Below the pieces are notes generated by a model that saw only the letters and a list, made by a program, of their open reading frames with translations, was not told where the DNA came from and ran no database searches. A stretch of DNA of 64,000 nucleotides from Veillonella nakazawae (GTDB lineage: Bacteria; Bacillota; Negativicutes; Veillonellales; Veillonellaceae). Shown here in pieces: positions 54,369 to 63,362 of this stretch. Position 1 is the first letter of the stretch; every line of letters begins with the position of its first letter. Position numbers and translations under genes: made by a program. The stretch lies in the NCBI RefSeq assembly GCF_013393365.1, contig NZ_AP022321.1:1026001-1090000 (forward strand), in the 5' to 3' direction.

Positions 54369-55685
54369 TTACCCCTTTTGTATTGTACCGTAGCAAACCC
54401 AAGTTTGTGCTTTATCAATATATGCAGGTACAGTTTCGCCAATTGATAAAGAATCGTCTTTCGGGAATAACACCATTTTATTGCCCGATGTCCGACCAAA
54501 CCACATATCTTCATCACGAGGACTTGGCCCCTCTACAATAATATCAAACACTTGCCCTTCCATAGGTTTATTTAGTTCATAAGAGATTTCATTTTGTACG
54601 TCCATCAATGTTTGTAAACGCACGCGTTTAACCTCTTCTGGAACTTGATCATCCATAGTCGCTGCTGGCGTACCAGAGCGTTTAGAGTAGATGAAAGTAT
54701 ACGCCATATCATAACGAACATCTTTTAAGAGTTGTAAAGTAGCTTGAAAATCTTCCTCTGTTTCCCCAGGAAAACCTACAATAATATCGGTAGTAACAAC
54801 TACATCTTTAATTTTCTCACGACAGTAAGAAAGTAGTTCTTTATAATGCTCCACTGTATAATGTCGGTTCATTTTCTTTAAGATACGGTCCGAACCAGAT
54901 TGAATCGGTAAATGTAAATGAGTAACAATATTAGAAGATCGACCAAGGGCATCTATCATAGATTTAGTCATATCTTGAGGATGACTTGTCATATAACGTA
55001 TACGTTCAATACCTGGAATACCATCGAGAGCGTCCACTAATGTACCAAAATCGGTACCATCTTTAAAATCTAAGCCATAAGAGTTTACATTTTGCCCCAA
55101 TAAAGTAATCTCTTTAAAGCCTTTTGCCCCTAGTTCGGTTACCTCTTTTACGATGGCCTCTACAGGACGACTAATTTCTCTACCACGAACGTGAGGAACG
55201 ATGCAGTACGTACAGAACTTATTGCATCCATTCATAATAGGTACCCATGCATAAAAGGTACCATTAGGTTTTGCTTCCAATTCTGGCAATACAGAATTAT
55301 CCATGTCTACATTGATTTGATGTGTATGACCTCGTTGTACCTCTTCAATCATTTCATTAATATGTTGAATATTATGAGTACCTAAGACAATATCAATATG
55401 TGGAGCGCGCTTAAACATTTCTGCTTGATTCTTCTGTGCCATGCATCCTGTAACAGCAAGAATCAAGTTTTTATTTTTTCTCTTCAGTCTCATTAGCTCA
55501 CCTATGCGGCCATAGACTTTTGTTTCTGCATTCTCACGTACTGCACAAGTATTTAATAATATTAAATCTGCAGTTTCTACGTCCTCTGTAGGTGTATAGC
55601 CAACAGATTCTAACTGATGCGATAAGCGCTCAGAATCAGCAGTATTCATTTGACAACCATAGGTGTAAATATAATAAGACTTCAT
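54369..55685 (-). CDS. miaB: tRNA-2-methylthio-N6-dimethylallyladenosine synthase MiaB
   Basis: MiaB is a radical SAM methylthiotransferase that makes ms2i6A37. The 438-residue protein has the N-terminal YTYGCQMNTADSE (Cys10), NTCAVRENAE, VTGCMAQ, the radical SAM motif CNKFCTYCIVPHVRG, and a C-terminal TRAM domain. It works downstream of MiaA, five genes along the same operon. Confidence 0.97.
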   Translation of the reverse strand: MKSYYIYTYGCQMNTADSERLSHQLESVGYTPTEDVETADLILLNTCAVRENAETKVYGRIGELMRLKRKNKNLILAVTGCMAQKNQAEMFKRAPHIDIVLGTHNIQHINEMIEEVQRGHTHQINVDMDNSVLPELEAKPNGTFYAWVPIMNGCNKFCTYCIVPHVRGREISRPVEAIVKEVTELGAKGFKEITLLGQNVNSYGLDFKDGTDFGTLVDALDGIPGIERIRYMTSHPQDMTKSMIDALGRSSNIVTHLHLPIQSGSDRILKKMNRHYTVEHYKELLSYCREKIKDVVVTTDIIVGFPGETEEDFQATLQLLKDVRYDMAYTFIYSKRSGTPAATMDDQVPEEVKRVRLQTLMDVQNEISYELNKPMEGQVFDIIVEGPSPRDEDMWFGRTSGNKMVLFPKDDSLSIGETVPAYIDKAQTWVCYGTIQKG

Positions 55686-55693
55686 TCTAACTC

Positions 55694-56569
55694 CTATACT
55701 TTAACAATCTTACGTTTTGTTTCTATAATATTTTTAACTTTTATGGACATCCGTTCAATAGACATGCCTGTAATATATTCGATTTCATTACGAACAGACT
55801 TTTGCACCTGTTGCATTAATGATTTAACAGGATAACCATGTTCAATAACAACAGCCATATCTACGACTAGACCATTTTGGCCTTTATCGCTTTTTTTGAA
55901 AGAAATAACACTAGACTCGTCAACACCAGCTACTTTTTTAAGGCCATTGCGAATCAATTTAATAATTACATCATCATCAAAGGTGAGTCGTCCATAATAG
56001 CTGAAAGCAGGGCGTACTACAGAACGTTCAAAGCCTTCTGACCCAATTTGCCCCAATGTATCTTGGTCTTGTTTTTTTAATGTACGTCGACGCCACATAG
56101 TTTTGATTGGATCAATTAAGTACCCTCTAAAGTGAGGTTTCAATTCCATCGTTGGAACTGGAATAATATGTTTACCTTCTTTTAGACGAGCATGTTGTGC
56201 CTTTTCAATTTCTTTAGGTGTAGCAACGTCCTCAATGCGAATATACCGATCAGGATCTTGCAAGCCTAATGCTTTAGTAATTTTCTTAACCATATTATCG
56301 GATGTACCAATAATCATAAGTTTATTAGGATTGATTTTATCTAATTGCTCACGTACTGATTTTACTTGCACTTCATCTTGGAAAATGGCACGACGAACAG
56401 CTTTTAATCGGCTAGATTCCTTCTTAGCAGAAAAACCTGCTACAATCTTATTATCGTGAATTAAAATACCATCATCGATAATACATTCAATATTGTTTTC
56501 ATGAGCAACTACGAGCGCACGATGGCTTTTACCAGTGCCACTACTACCTACAAATGCAATGACTTCCAT
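55694..56569 (-). CDS. P-loop protein fused to an Asp23-like domain
   Basis: A 291-residue protein with two parts. Residues 1 to about 120 form a P-loop NTPase-like domain (VGSSGTGKSHRA, Walker A at 8-15). Residues from about 190 to the end resemble Asp23/Gls24 (RPAFSYYGRLTFDDDVIIKL and VIEHGYPVKSLMQQVQKSV). The linker is basic. The start at 56569 follows GAGG; the earlier ATG has no site. The function is unknown; it may couple nucleotide state to envelope-stress factors. Two stand-alone Asp23 proteins are encoded at 7.9-8.7 kb. Confidence 0.8.
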   Translation of the reverse strand: MEVIAFVGSSGTGKSHRALVVAHENNIECIIDDGILIHDNKIVAGFSAKKESSRLKAVRRAIFQDEVQVKSVREQLDKINPNKLMIIGTSDNMVKKITKALGLQDPDRYIRIEDVATPKEIEKAQHARLKEGKHIIPVPTMELKPHFRGYLIDPIKTMWRRRTLKKQDQDTLGQIGSEGFERSVVRPAFSYYGRLTFDDDVIIKLIRNGLKKVAGVDESSVISFKKSDKGQNGLVVDMAVVIEHGYPVKSLMQQVQKSVRNEIEYITGMSIERMSIKVKNIIETKRKIVKV

Positions 56570-56584
56570 AGTCAACCTCATTAT

Positions 56585-57412
56585 TTATAACAAACTAATA
56601 AATTCTGATACATTCTCAGATGATACCAAGTAGTCTCCAAATTTATCTGGTGCTTTTCCTGGAATACCATGAAAATCAGAACCACCTGTAATAAACAAGT
56701 TATGTTTTGTTGCTAATGCTTTATATCGTTTCACATCATCCGCGTTATGTTTAGTATGGTAAACTTCCATACCATCAAAATCATAAGCTAACATTTCTAC
56801 TACATACTCATCACTAGATACTAATTTAGGATGAGCCATAACGGCAAGGCCTCCAGCTTTATGAATAATATCAATAATATATGGAACCTCAACCTTAACC
56901 TTAGGCACATAGCAAGGACTATCTTTTCGGAGAATACCTTTAAATACATCATTGATATCCTTGGCGTAGCCACCATCAATTAATAATTGTCCAATATGTG
57001 GACGCCCATAAGCTTGTGTTTTAGGAAATTTTTTGAGTAGGTCATCTTTTGATATTAAATATCCAACATTATTACAACGTTTAATAATTTCATCGATTCG
57101 TTCTTCTCGTTTTGATTTAAAATACTTAATAAAATCTCTTAATTCCTTATTAGTTTCATCAAAACGATAGCCCAAAATATGAATCGATTTATCTTTATAA
57201 TCGGCACTAAACTCACAACCATTAATAATTTTAATGGTTTTCTCTGGATCTAATTGTTCCTGAGCGGTACGCAATGCTTTAATACCATCGATTTCATCAT
57301 GATCAGTCAAAGCCATCATAGATAGATTACAATCTAATGCATGACGTAATAATTCCTCTGGACTTTTGACTCCATCAGAATAGATAGAGTGCATGTGAAA
57401 ATCTACAAGCAT
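56585..57412 (-). CDS. PHP-domain phosphoesterase (TrpH/RNase AM-like)
   Basis: A 275-residue PHP protein. The metal ligands are in DFHMHSIYSDG (4-14), ALTDHDEIDG (34-43), CEFSADY, AHPKL and GSDFHG. Relatives act as 3'-5' oligonucleotide or nucleoside-bisphosphate phosphoesterases (E. coli YciV). It is the first gene of the miaB-mutS-mutL-miaA operon and has its own promoter. Confidence 0.9.
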   Translation of the reverse strand: MLVDFHMHSIYSDGVKSPEELLRHALDCNLSMMALTDHDEIDGIKALRTAQEQLDPEKTIKIINGCEFSADYKDKSIHILGYRFDETNKELRDFIKYFKSKREERIDEIIKRCNNVGYLISKDDLLKKFPKTQAYGRPHIGQLLIDGGYAKDINDVFKGILRKDSPCYVPKVKVEVPYIIDIIHKAGGLAVMAHPKLVSSDEYVVEMLAYDFDGMEVYHTKHNADDVKRYKALATKHNLFITGGSDFHGIPGKAPDKFGDYLVSSENVSEFISLL

Positions 57413-57446
57413 AGAGCACCTCCCATTACAAATATCCTATCTTTTA

Positions 57447-57475
57447 ATTATGACTGATTTAGTCTATTAATTCAA
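57447..57475 (-). promoter_or_regulatory. Promoter of the PHP-miaB-mutS-mutL operon
   Basis: Minus-strand TTGAAT (57470-57475) and CATAAT (57447-57452) with a 17-base spacer, about 35 bases from the PHP gene start and just after the proS terminator. Confidence 0.7.
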
Positions 57476-57487
57476 GTTTAGAAAGAA

Positions 57488-57527
57488 AAATTGCGACCCT
57501 AATGAGTATTCACTAGAATCGCAATTT
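57488..57527 (-). terminator. Terminator after proS
   Basis: Nine-bp arms AAATTGCGA (57488-57496) and its complement (57519-57527), followed by TTTTTC on the minus strand. It closes the uppS-to-proS operon. Confidence 0.85.
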
Positions 57528-57529
57528 AA

Positions 57530-59248
57530 TTATAAATCTTGAAGCAATTCAGTAACCTTGGTTGCTACAGAATCAATGGCACATGTAATGGCCTCTCCAG
57601 ACTTACGAATTTGAATTTCTACTTCATTATTTTCAAGTGTATTTTTACTTACTGTAATACGAAGTGGATAACCAATTAAATCAGCATCCTTAAATTTTAC
57701 ACCAGCTCGATCTTTACGATCATCAAGTAACACATCTACACCTGCATTTTGTAATGCACTATAAATGGTTTGACTTGTGGACATCAACGCTTCATCTTTA
57801 GCATTAATAGGTACGATAACAGCTTCAAATGGTGCAATAGAACGAGGCCAAATAATACCATTTTCATCGTGGTATTGCTCAATAGCTGCAGCTAATGTAC
57901 GAGATACACCAATGCCATAACAGCCCATAATCATTGGATTAGGACGACCATTTTGGTCTAAGAATGTAGCTTGTAATGCTTCAGAATATTTTGTGCCTAA
58001 TTTAAATACTTGACCAACTTCAATACCTTTGGCATGTTCTAATGCACCACCACAAGTTGGGCAAACATCGTCATCTGTAATTAAACGAATTGGTGCAATA
58101 ATAATATCATCTACATTAAAGTCACGTTTAGGGTTGATATTAACATAGTGCGCATCTTTTTTATTGGCACCGCCACAAACATTGTAAGATTCCATAACAG
58201 ATTCATCCACAACAATAGCAAACTCCTCTGTTTGTTTTAATCCTACTGGACTGATGAAGCCAGCTGTTAAGCCAACTTTTTCTAATTCTTCAGGTGTAGC
58301 CATTTCAGGTTCTACAGAACCTAAAACTGCATGTTGTACTGCCACTTCATTAACTTCATGATCACCACGAACAATTGCTAATACCACTTTACCATCAATG
58401 GAGAATACTACAGCTTTGATAGTTTTATGTAGTGGTAAGTTTAACATTTCCGCCACAGCTTCAATAGTACTAGCATTAGGAGTATCTACAACGGATAACT
58501 CTTGTAGTGCTTCTTCTTCCTGTTTCATAATACCAGGTTTACCAATTTCAATATTTGCAGCATAGTCACATTTTGTGCAATATACAATATCAGCTTCACC
58601 AGCTTCAGCAATTGCCATAAATTCATGTGTTCCACTACCACCGATGGCACCACTATCAGCTTCTACAGGACGGAATGTAAGACCACAACGCGTAAAAATA
58701 CGTGTATATGCATCATACATAGATTTATAAGATTCGTCTAAACCAGCTTCATCTACATCAAAAGAATATGCATCTTTCATAATAAATTCGCGACTACGCA
58801 TCAAACCATAACGTGGACGACGTTCATCACGGAATTTACTTTGGATTTGATATAAATTTACTGGTAATTGACGATAGGAGTTAATCTCATTTTTTACAAG
58901 AGTTGTAATCATCTCTTCATGAGTTGGTCCCAAGCAGAATTCATTATCATGACGATCATTAATACGCATCATTTCTGCGCCATATGCGTTCCAACGGCCA
59001 GACTCTTTCCAAATTTCTGCAGGTTGTAAGATAGGCATCATGATTTCTTGAGCACTAGCACGATCCATTTCTTCACGTACAATGGCTTCAATTTTTTTGA
59101 TACTTCTCCACCCCAATGGCAAAAAGCTATATAAACCATTTGCAGTTTTGCGCATAAAACCAGCGCGAAGCATAAGCTGTTGGCTAACTACATCAGCATC
59201 AGATGGAACCTCACGCAATGTAGGTGCATATAATTTAGTGGCTAACAT
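57530..59248 (-). CDS. proS: Prolyl-tRNA synthetase, bacterial type
   Basis: ProRS charges tRNA-Pro. The 572-residue class II enzyme has GLMRSREFIMKDAYSFD (motif 2 region), GSGTHEFMAIAEAGEADI, a YbaK-like editing insertion (about 225-385, with AVVFSIDGKVVLAIVRGDHEVNE), motif 3 GCYGIGVSRTLAAAIEQ and an anticodon domain. It overlaps ispG by 7 bases. The ispG-proS order is common in Negativicutes and Clostridia. Confidence 0.97.
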   Translation of the reverse strand: MLATKLYAPTLREVPSDADVVSQQLMLRAGFMRKTANGLYSFLPLGWRSIKKIEAIVREEMDRASAQEIMMPILQPAEIWKESGRWNAYGAEMMRINDRHDNEFCLGPTHEEMITTLVKNEINSYRQLPVNLYQIQSKFRDERRPRYGLMRSREFIMKDAYSFDVDEAGLDESYKSMYDAYTRIFTRCGLTFRPVEADSGAIGGSGTHEFMAIAEAGEADIVYCTKCDYAANIEIGKPGIMKQEEEALQELSVVDTPNASTIEAVAEMLNLPLHKTIKAVVFSIDGKVVLAIVRGDHEVNEVAVQHAVLGSVEPEMATPEELEKVGLTAGFISPVGLKQTEEFAIVVDESVMESYNVCGGANKKDAHYVNINPKRDFNVDDIIIAPIRLITDDDVCPTCGGALEHAKGIEVGQVFKLGTKYSEALQATFLDQNGRPNPMIMGCYGIGVSRTLAAAIEQYHDENGIIWPRSIAPFEAVIVPINAKDEALMSTSQTIYSALQNAGVDVLLDDRKDRAGVKFKDADLIGYPLRITVSKNTLENNEVEIQIRKSGEAITCAIDSVATKVTELLQDL

Positions 59249-60327
59249 AAAGACTCCTCATTTAAGCTTTCTAAATATTGATCAATTTCTCTAAATAATG
59301 TATCTACTAATTCAGCTTCTGGTACAGTCTTGATAACTTCACCCTTTCGGAAAACAATACCTTGACCATTACCACCAGCAATACCAAAATCAGCTTCACG
59401 AGCCTCACCGGGCCCATTTACAACACATCCCATAACAGCAACTTTAATCGGTGCTTTAATAGATGCTAAGCGCTCCTCTACAATTCCCGCCATGTCAAAC
59501 AGATTGACTTGGCATCGGCCACATGTAGGGCAGGAAATCATTGTAGCACCAAAGTTGCGTAATCCCAAGTTACTTAAAATACTTCGGCCTACTTCTATTT
59601 CATGTATTGGGTCACCCGTTAAAGATACCCGTAATGTATCACCAATGCCGTCTAATAATAAAGCACCAATACCCATAGCAGACTTAATGGTACCTTGTTT
59701 TATCGTCCCAGCCTCAGTAACACCTAAATGCAAAGGATAAGGAATTTTATCGGATAACTTACGATAGGCTTCTACCATTAAAGGAACTTCCGTTGCTTTA
59801 ATGGATAATTTCATTTGGCGATAGTCAAGCTTTTCAAGAATTCGCACATGTTCTAATGCAGTCTCTACCATACCATCTGCTGTAGGATGACCACCATGAG
59901 CATCGAGGATATGCTTTGGTAAAGAACCAGCATTGACACCTATACGAATTGGAATTTGTTTAGGTTTAGCTTTTTCAATAACAGCTAATACCTTATCTTC
60001 GCCCCCAATATTACCAGGATTAATGCGCAAGCCATCTACATTATTTTCAATAGCCTCTAACGCTAATCTATAATCAAAATGTATGTCCGCAATCAATGGA
60101 ATAGAAATACCAGCTCTAACGGCTTTTAAAGCCTTTGCAGACTCCATTGTTGGAACAGCGACACGAACTAGTTCACACCCAGCCTCTGCTAAATGGTTAA
60201 TTTCAGCAATCGCCTTTTCCGTATGTACCGGATCTGTTGTAATCATTGATTGAATACTTACCGGTGCATAATCACCAATTTTAACTGTACCTACATAGAT
60301 ACCATTTGTTGGTTTACGTACAATCAT
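59242..60327 (-). CDS. ispG: 4-hydroxy-3-methylbut-2-enyl diphosphate synthase
   Basis: IspG is the 4Fe-4S enzyme of the penultimate MEP-pathway step. The 361-residue protein has the TIM-barrel start GDYAPVSIQSMITTDP and the cluster cysteines CPTCGRC and MGCVVNGPGEAREAD. It follows rseP. dxr, the first committed MEP-pathway enzyme, is two genes upstream. Confidence 0.97.
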   Translation of the reverse strand: MIVRKPTNGIYVGTVKIGDYAPVSIQSMITTDPVHTEKAIAEINHLAEAGCELVRVAVPTMESAKALKAVRAGISIPLIADIHFDYRLALEAIENNVDGLRINPGNIGGEDKVLAVIEKAKPKQIPIRIGVNAGSLPKHILDAHGGHPTADGMVETALEHVRILEKLDYRQMKLSIKATEVPLMVEAYRKLSDKIPYPLHLGVTEAGTIKQGTIKSAMGIGALLLDGIGDTLRVSLTGDPIHEIEVGRSILSNLGLRNFGATMISCPTCGRCQVNLFDMAGIVEERLASIKAPIKVAVMGCVVNGPGEAREADFGIAGGNGQGIVFRKGEVIKTVPEAELVDTLFREIDQYLESLNEESLC

Positions 60328-60345
60328 TGTAATCTCCCATCTATC

Positions 60346-61362
60346 TTATAGTAATCGGAATATATCCTGAGTTGTTACATATAAGAATAATGCTACCATC
60401 AAAGCAACACCAACCATTTGAATATACATAAGTGCCTTAGCAGGTAACTTACGACCTGTGATGGCTTCAGCCAAAATAATAATTAAATGACCACCATCTA
60501 ATACAGGTAATGGCAAAAGATTAATAACCCCTAAGTTAATACTTAAAAATGCAGCAAAACTTAATAGTGGCGCAAAGCCAGATTGTGCAATAGTACCAGC
60601 CATTTGTGAAATCCCTACAGGGCCAGATAGCTCTGCTGCCTGTGTGCCTCGAATCATATCATATAAGCCACTTAACATAGCAACAATTGTTTGACCTGTG
60701 CGAGTAACGGCTAAACTAAAAGATTCTCCAATTCTATAAGTTTCTCGAGTATAACTAGGATAAATACCAATTTTAGGACTATCCTGTTCCATTTTTGGAA
60801 TCACTGTAGTTTCTACAGTTTCCCCTTCTCTATCTACTACAACAGTAACACCATGATTGGCAGTACCTTGTAGGCTAGGACGGATTTCATCCCATGTAGA
60901 GATTTTTTTACCATCGATGGTAAGAATTCTATCGTTAGATTGTAAATGTGCCTGTTCAGCAGCGCTACCTGGGATGATATTACCAATAACAGGATCATTT
61001 GTATACGTGAGATTACCTACTGTTGCATTGAGACCAAAGAATAAAACTATGGCCAATAAAAAGTTAAATACAGCACCTGCAGAAATAACAATAAATTTCT
61101 TCCATGCAGGTTTAGTATAAAATGAACGCTCATTAAGAGGCTCGTCAGGTGTCATACCTGCAATACGATTAAATCCACCAAGAGGAATGATACGAATCGA
61201 GTATAAAGTTTCCCCTCTTTGAACCTTGAATATGGCAGGTCCAAAACCAATGGCAAATTCGTCTACTTGCATACCTGACATTTTTGCTGTAATGAAATGG
61301 CCTAATTCATGAATAAACACGATTAAACCAAATACAAATATTGTGGCTAATGCCGTTGTCAT
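60346..61362 (-). CDS. rseP: Site-2 intramembrane metalloprotease RseP
   Basis: RseP/RasP cleaves membrane-embedded substrates. The 338-residue protein has the zinc motif HELGH at 18-22 in the first helix, a PDZ domain (about 110-195) and the third zinc ligand in LPLPVLDGGHL. The start at 61362 follows TAGGAG; the longer frame lies inside dxr. Confidence 0.95.
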   Translation of the reverse strand: MTTALATIFVFGLIVFIHELGHFITAKMSGMQVDEFAIGFGPAIFKVQRGETLYSIRIIPLGGFNRIAGMTPDEPLNERSFYTKPAWKKFIVISAGAVFNFLLAIVLFFGLNATVGNLTYTNDPVIGNIIPGSAAEQAHLQSNDRILTIDGKKISTWDEIRPSLQGTANHGVTVVVDREGETVETTVIPKMEQDSPKIGIYPSYTRETYRIGESFSLAVTRTGQTIVAMLSGLYDMIRGTQAAELSGPVGISQMAGTIAQSGFAPLLSFAAFLSINLGVINLLPLPVLDGGHLIIILAEAITGRKLPAKALMYIQMVGVALMVALFLYVTTQDIFRLL

Positions 61363-61370
61363 ATATACTC

Positions 61371-62516
61371 CTATACCATCAATGATGTGGCCTTTTCTCG
61401 AGCCCATCTATCAATGGCCAATAAATTGTCTAATGTAAAGTCATCTTCAGATCCCATAGATTCAAGAACTGATGTGACGACTTTATAAATATCACCAAAG
61501 GCGATTTTATCATCTAAAAATGCATAAACTGCAGTTTCATTTGCAGCATTAAACACAGCTGGTTTAAAACCGCTTGATCGGCCCACTTCATAAGCAAGAC
61601 GAAGAGCCGGGAAATCATCATATCGAGGAGGCAAGAATTCTAATTGTAAAGCCTTTGAAAAATCTAGATGATTCATATGTAAAGTTTCACGTTTAGGATA
61701 TGTCAAAGCATACTGAATAGGCTCCCTCATATCGGGATTCCCCATTTGTGCTAAGATGGCCCCATCTTTCATTCGTATCATTGAATGAACAATGCTTTGT
61801 GGATGTACCACTACGTCAATATGATCAAAATCAAAACCAAATAGCCAATGAGCTTCGATTACTTCTAACCCTTTATTAAATAGAGATGCAGAGTCAATCG
61901 TAATCTTATTGCCCATATTCCAAGTTGGATGACGTAGGCAATCAGCAGCTGTGGCAGTTTGAATTTTATCAGAGTCCCAAGTGCGTAAAGGGCCACCAGA
62001 AGCGGTAACAATTAAGGAATCAACATTCTCGCGATTTTGCCCTTCTAAACACTGGAATATTGCGCTATGTTCACTATCAATTGGTAGAATTTGTACGCCA
62101 TACTCCTTAGCCAAAGATGTAATCAATGGTCCACCAGCAACTAATGTTTCCTTATTAGCTAGACCTATAGTCTTACGTTTCTTTATGGCCTCTACAGTAG
62201 GTTCAATACCTGCAGCTCCAACAATAGCAGTTACAACCATAGTTGCTTCTTGAATCGTAGCAGCAGCTATGAGTGCTTCCTTACCGCCCACAAGTTTTGT
62301 AGGACCTGTATAGCGTCCTTGTAGTTCTTTAAAAGCGCTTTCATCAACTAGACCAGCTACTAATGGCTGATATTCTTTAATTTGTTTTTCTAAGAGGTCA
62401 ATATTATGATGTGCCACTAAGGCAACCACCTTGAATTGATCTGGATGTTGAGACACCACATCTAGTGTCTGTGTACCGATTGAGCCAGTACTGCCAATAA
62501 TACTTAGGTATTTCAT
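61371..62516 (-). CDS. dxr: 1-deoxy-D-xylulose 5-phosphate reductoisomerase
   Basis: Dxr makes methylerythritol phosphate from DXP with NADPH. The 381-residue protein has the Rossmann motif GSTGSIGTQTLDV at 8-20, IGLANKETLVAGG, DSEHSAIFQCL, and TASGGPLR and HPTWNMGNKITIDSASLFNKG for substrate and metal. Confidence 0.97.
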   Translation of the reverse strand: MKYLSIIGSTGSIGTQTLDVVSQHPDQFKVVALVAHHNIDLLEKQIKEYQPLVAGLVDESAFKELQGRYTGPTKLVGGKEALIAAATIQEATMVVTAIVGAAGIEPTVEAIKKRKTIGLANKETLVAGGPLITSLAKEYGVQILPIDSEHSAIFQCLEGQNRENVDSLIVTASGGPLRTWDSDKIQTATAADCLRHPTWNMGNKITIDSASLFNKGLEVIEAHWLFGFDFDHIDVVVHPQSIVHSMIRMKDGAILAQMGNPDMREPIQYALTYPKRETLHMNHLDFSKALQLEFLPPRYDDFPALRLAYEVGRSSGFKPAVFNAANETAVYAFLDDKIAFGDIYKVVTSVLESMGSEDDFTLDNLLAIDRWAREKATSLMV

Positions 62517-62534
62517 AAGCTTACCTCTATTAGA

Positions 62535-63359
62535 TTAGAACGAGAATAGTAATATATAAATCAATGTAATAGGTGCCGTAAATAATAAGCTATCAAATCG
62601 ATCCAATACACCGCCATGACCTGGTAATAAGGTACCAGAATCTTTCACATTACATAATCGTTTAATCTTTGATTCAAATAAATCACCTAATGGTGCTAAT
62701 ATACCACTGATCATACCAACATGAATACCCATCCACCATGGAATACCCACGATATACGAAAATACAGCACCTGTAATAATACAGCCAATAAATCCACCAA
62801 TAAAACCTTCTAATGTTTTATTAGGACTAATGGATGGAACAATTTTATGTTTACCAAAGGCACGACCCGCAAAGTACGCAAAAGTATCACTAGCCCATGT
62901 GGTAAACAATACTAGCCAAAGAGTAATTGTTCCCCAATTATATAATTCAAATGGCATTGATAAAGACATGTAAATAGAGTCATGACGAATCATGAGCAAA
63001 GAAATCATGCCAATACCAACATATAATAAACCAAATACACTAAAAGAAACGCTAGCTAAAGAGTATTTATTTTCACCAAATGTACATAACATATAATTGG
63101 CTGATAAACTCAATACTAATATAGCAATTGCTAAAATATACTGATGACATGCAAAGGCAATCATCAATAATAAAATACTAATATAACCCCATAAAATGGA
63201 CATTCGCACATGTTTAGCTTTACCTAGTAAAACAAACTCACGCCATCCCAATAGAGCTAATAATGTAATAAGAACATCATACACAGATCCGCCTAATGTA
63301 ATGGCCCCTAAGGCAATAATAAAACCTATAACAGCGGTTATAACACGTGTTTTTAACAT
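62535..63359 (-). CDS. cdsA: Phosphatidate cytidylyltransferase
   Basis: CdsA forms CDP-diacylglycerol, the branch point of phospholipid synthesis. The 274-residue protein has seven to eight membrane helices and the C-terminal family signature with LLPGHGGVLDRFDSLL. The AFGKHKIVPSISPNKTLEG block precedes it. It starts 3 bases after uppS. Confidence 0.95.
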   Translation of the reverse strand: MLKTRVITAVIGFIIALGAITLGGSVYDVLITLLALLGWREFVLLGKAKHVRMSILWGYISILLLMIAFACHQYILAIAILVLSLSANYMLCTFGENKYSLASVSFSVFGLLYVGIGMISLLMIRHDSIYMSLSMPFELYNWGTITLWLVLFTTWASDTFAYFAGRAFGKHKIVPSISPNKTLEGFIGGFIGCIITGAVFSYIVGIPWWMGIHVGMISGILAPLGDLFESKIKRLCNVKDSGTLLPGHGGVLDRFDSLLFTAPITLIYILLFSF

Positions 63360-63362
63360 TTT

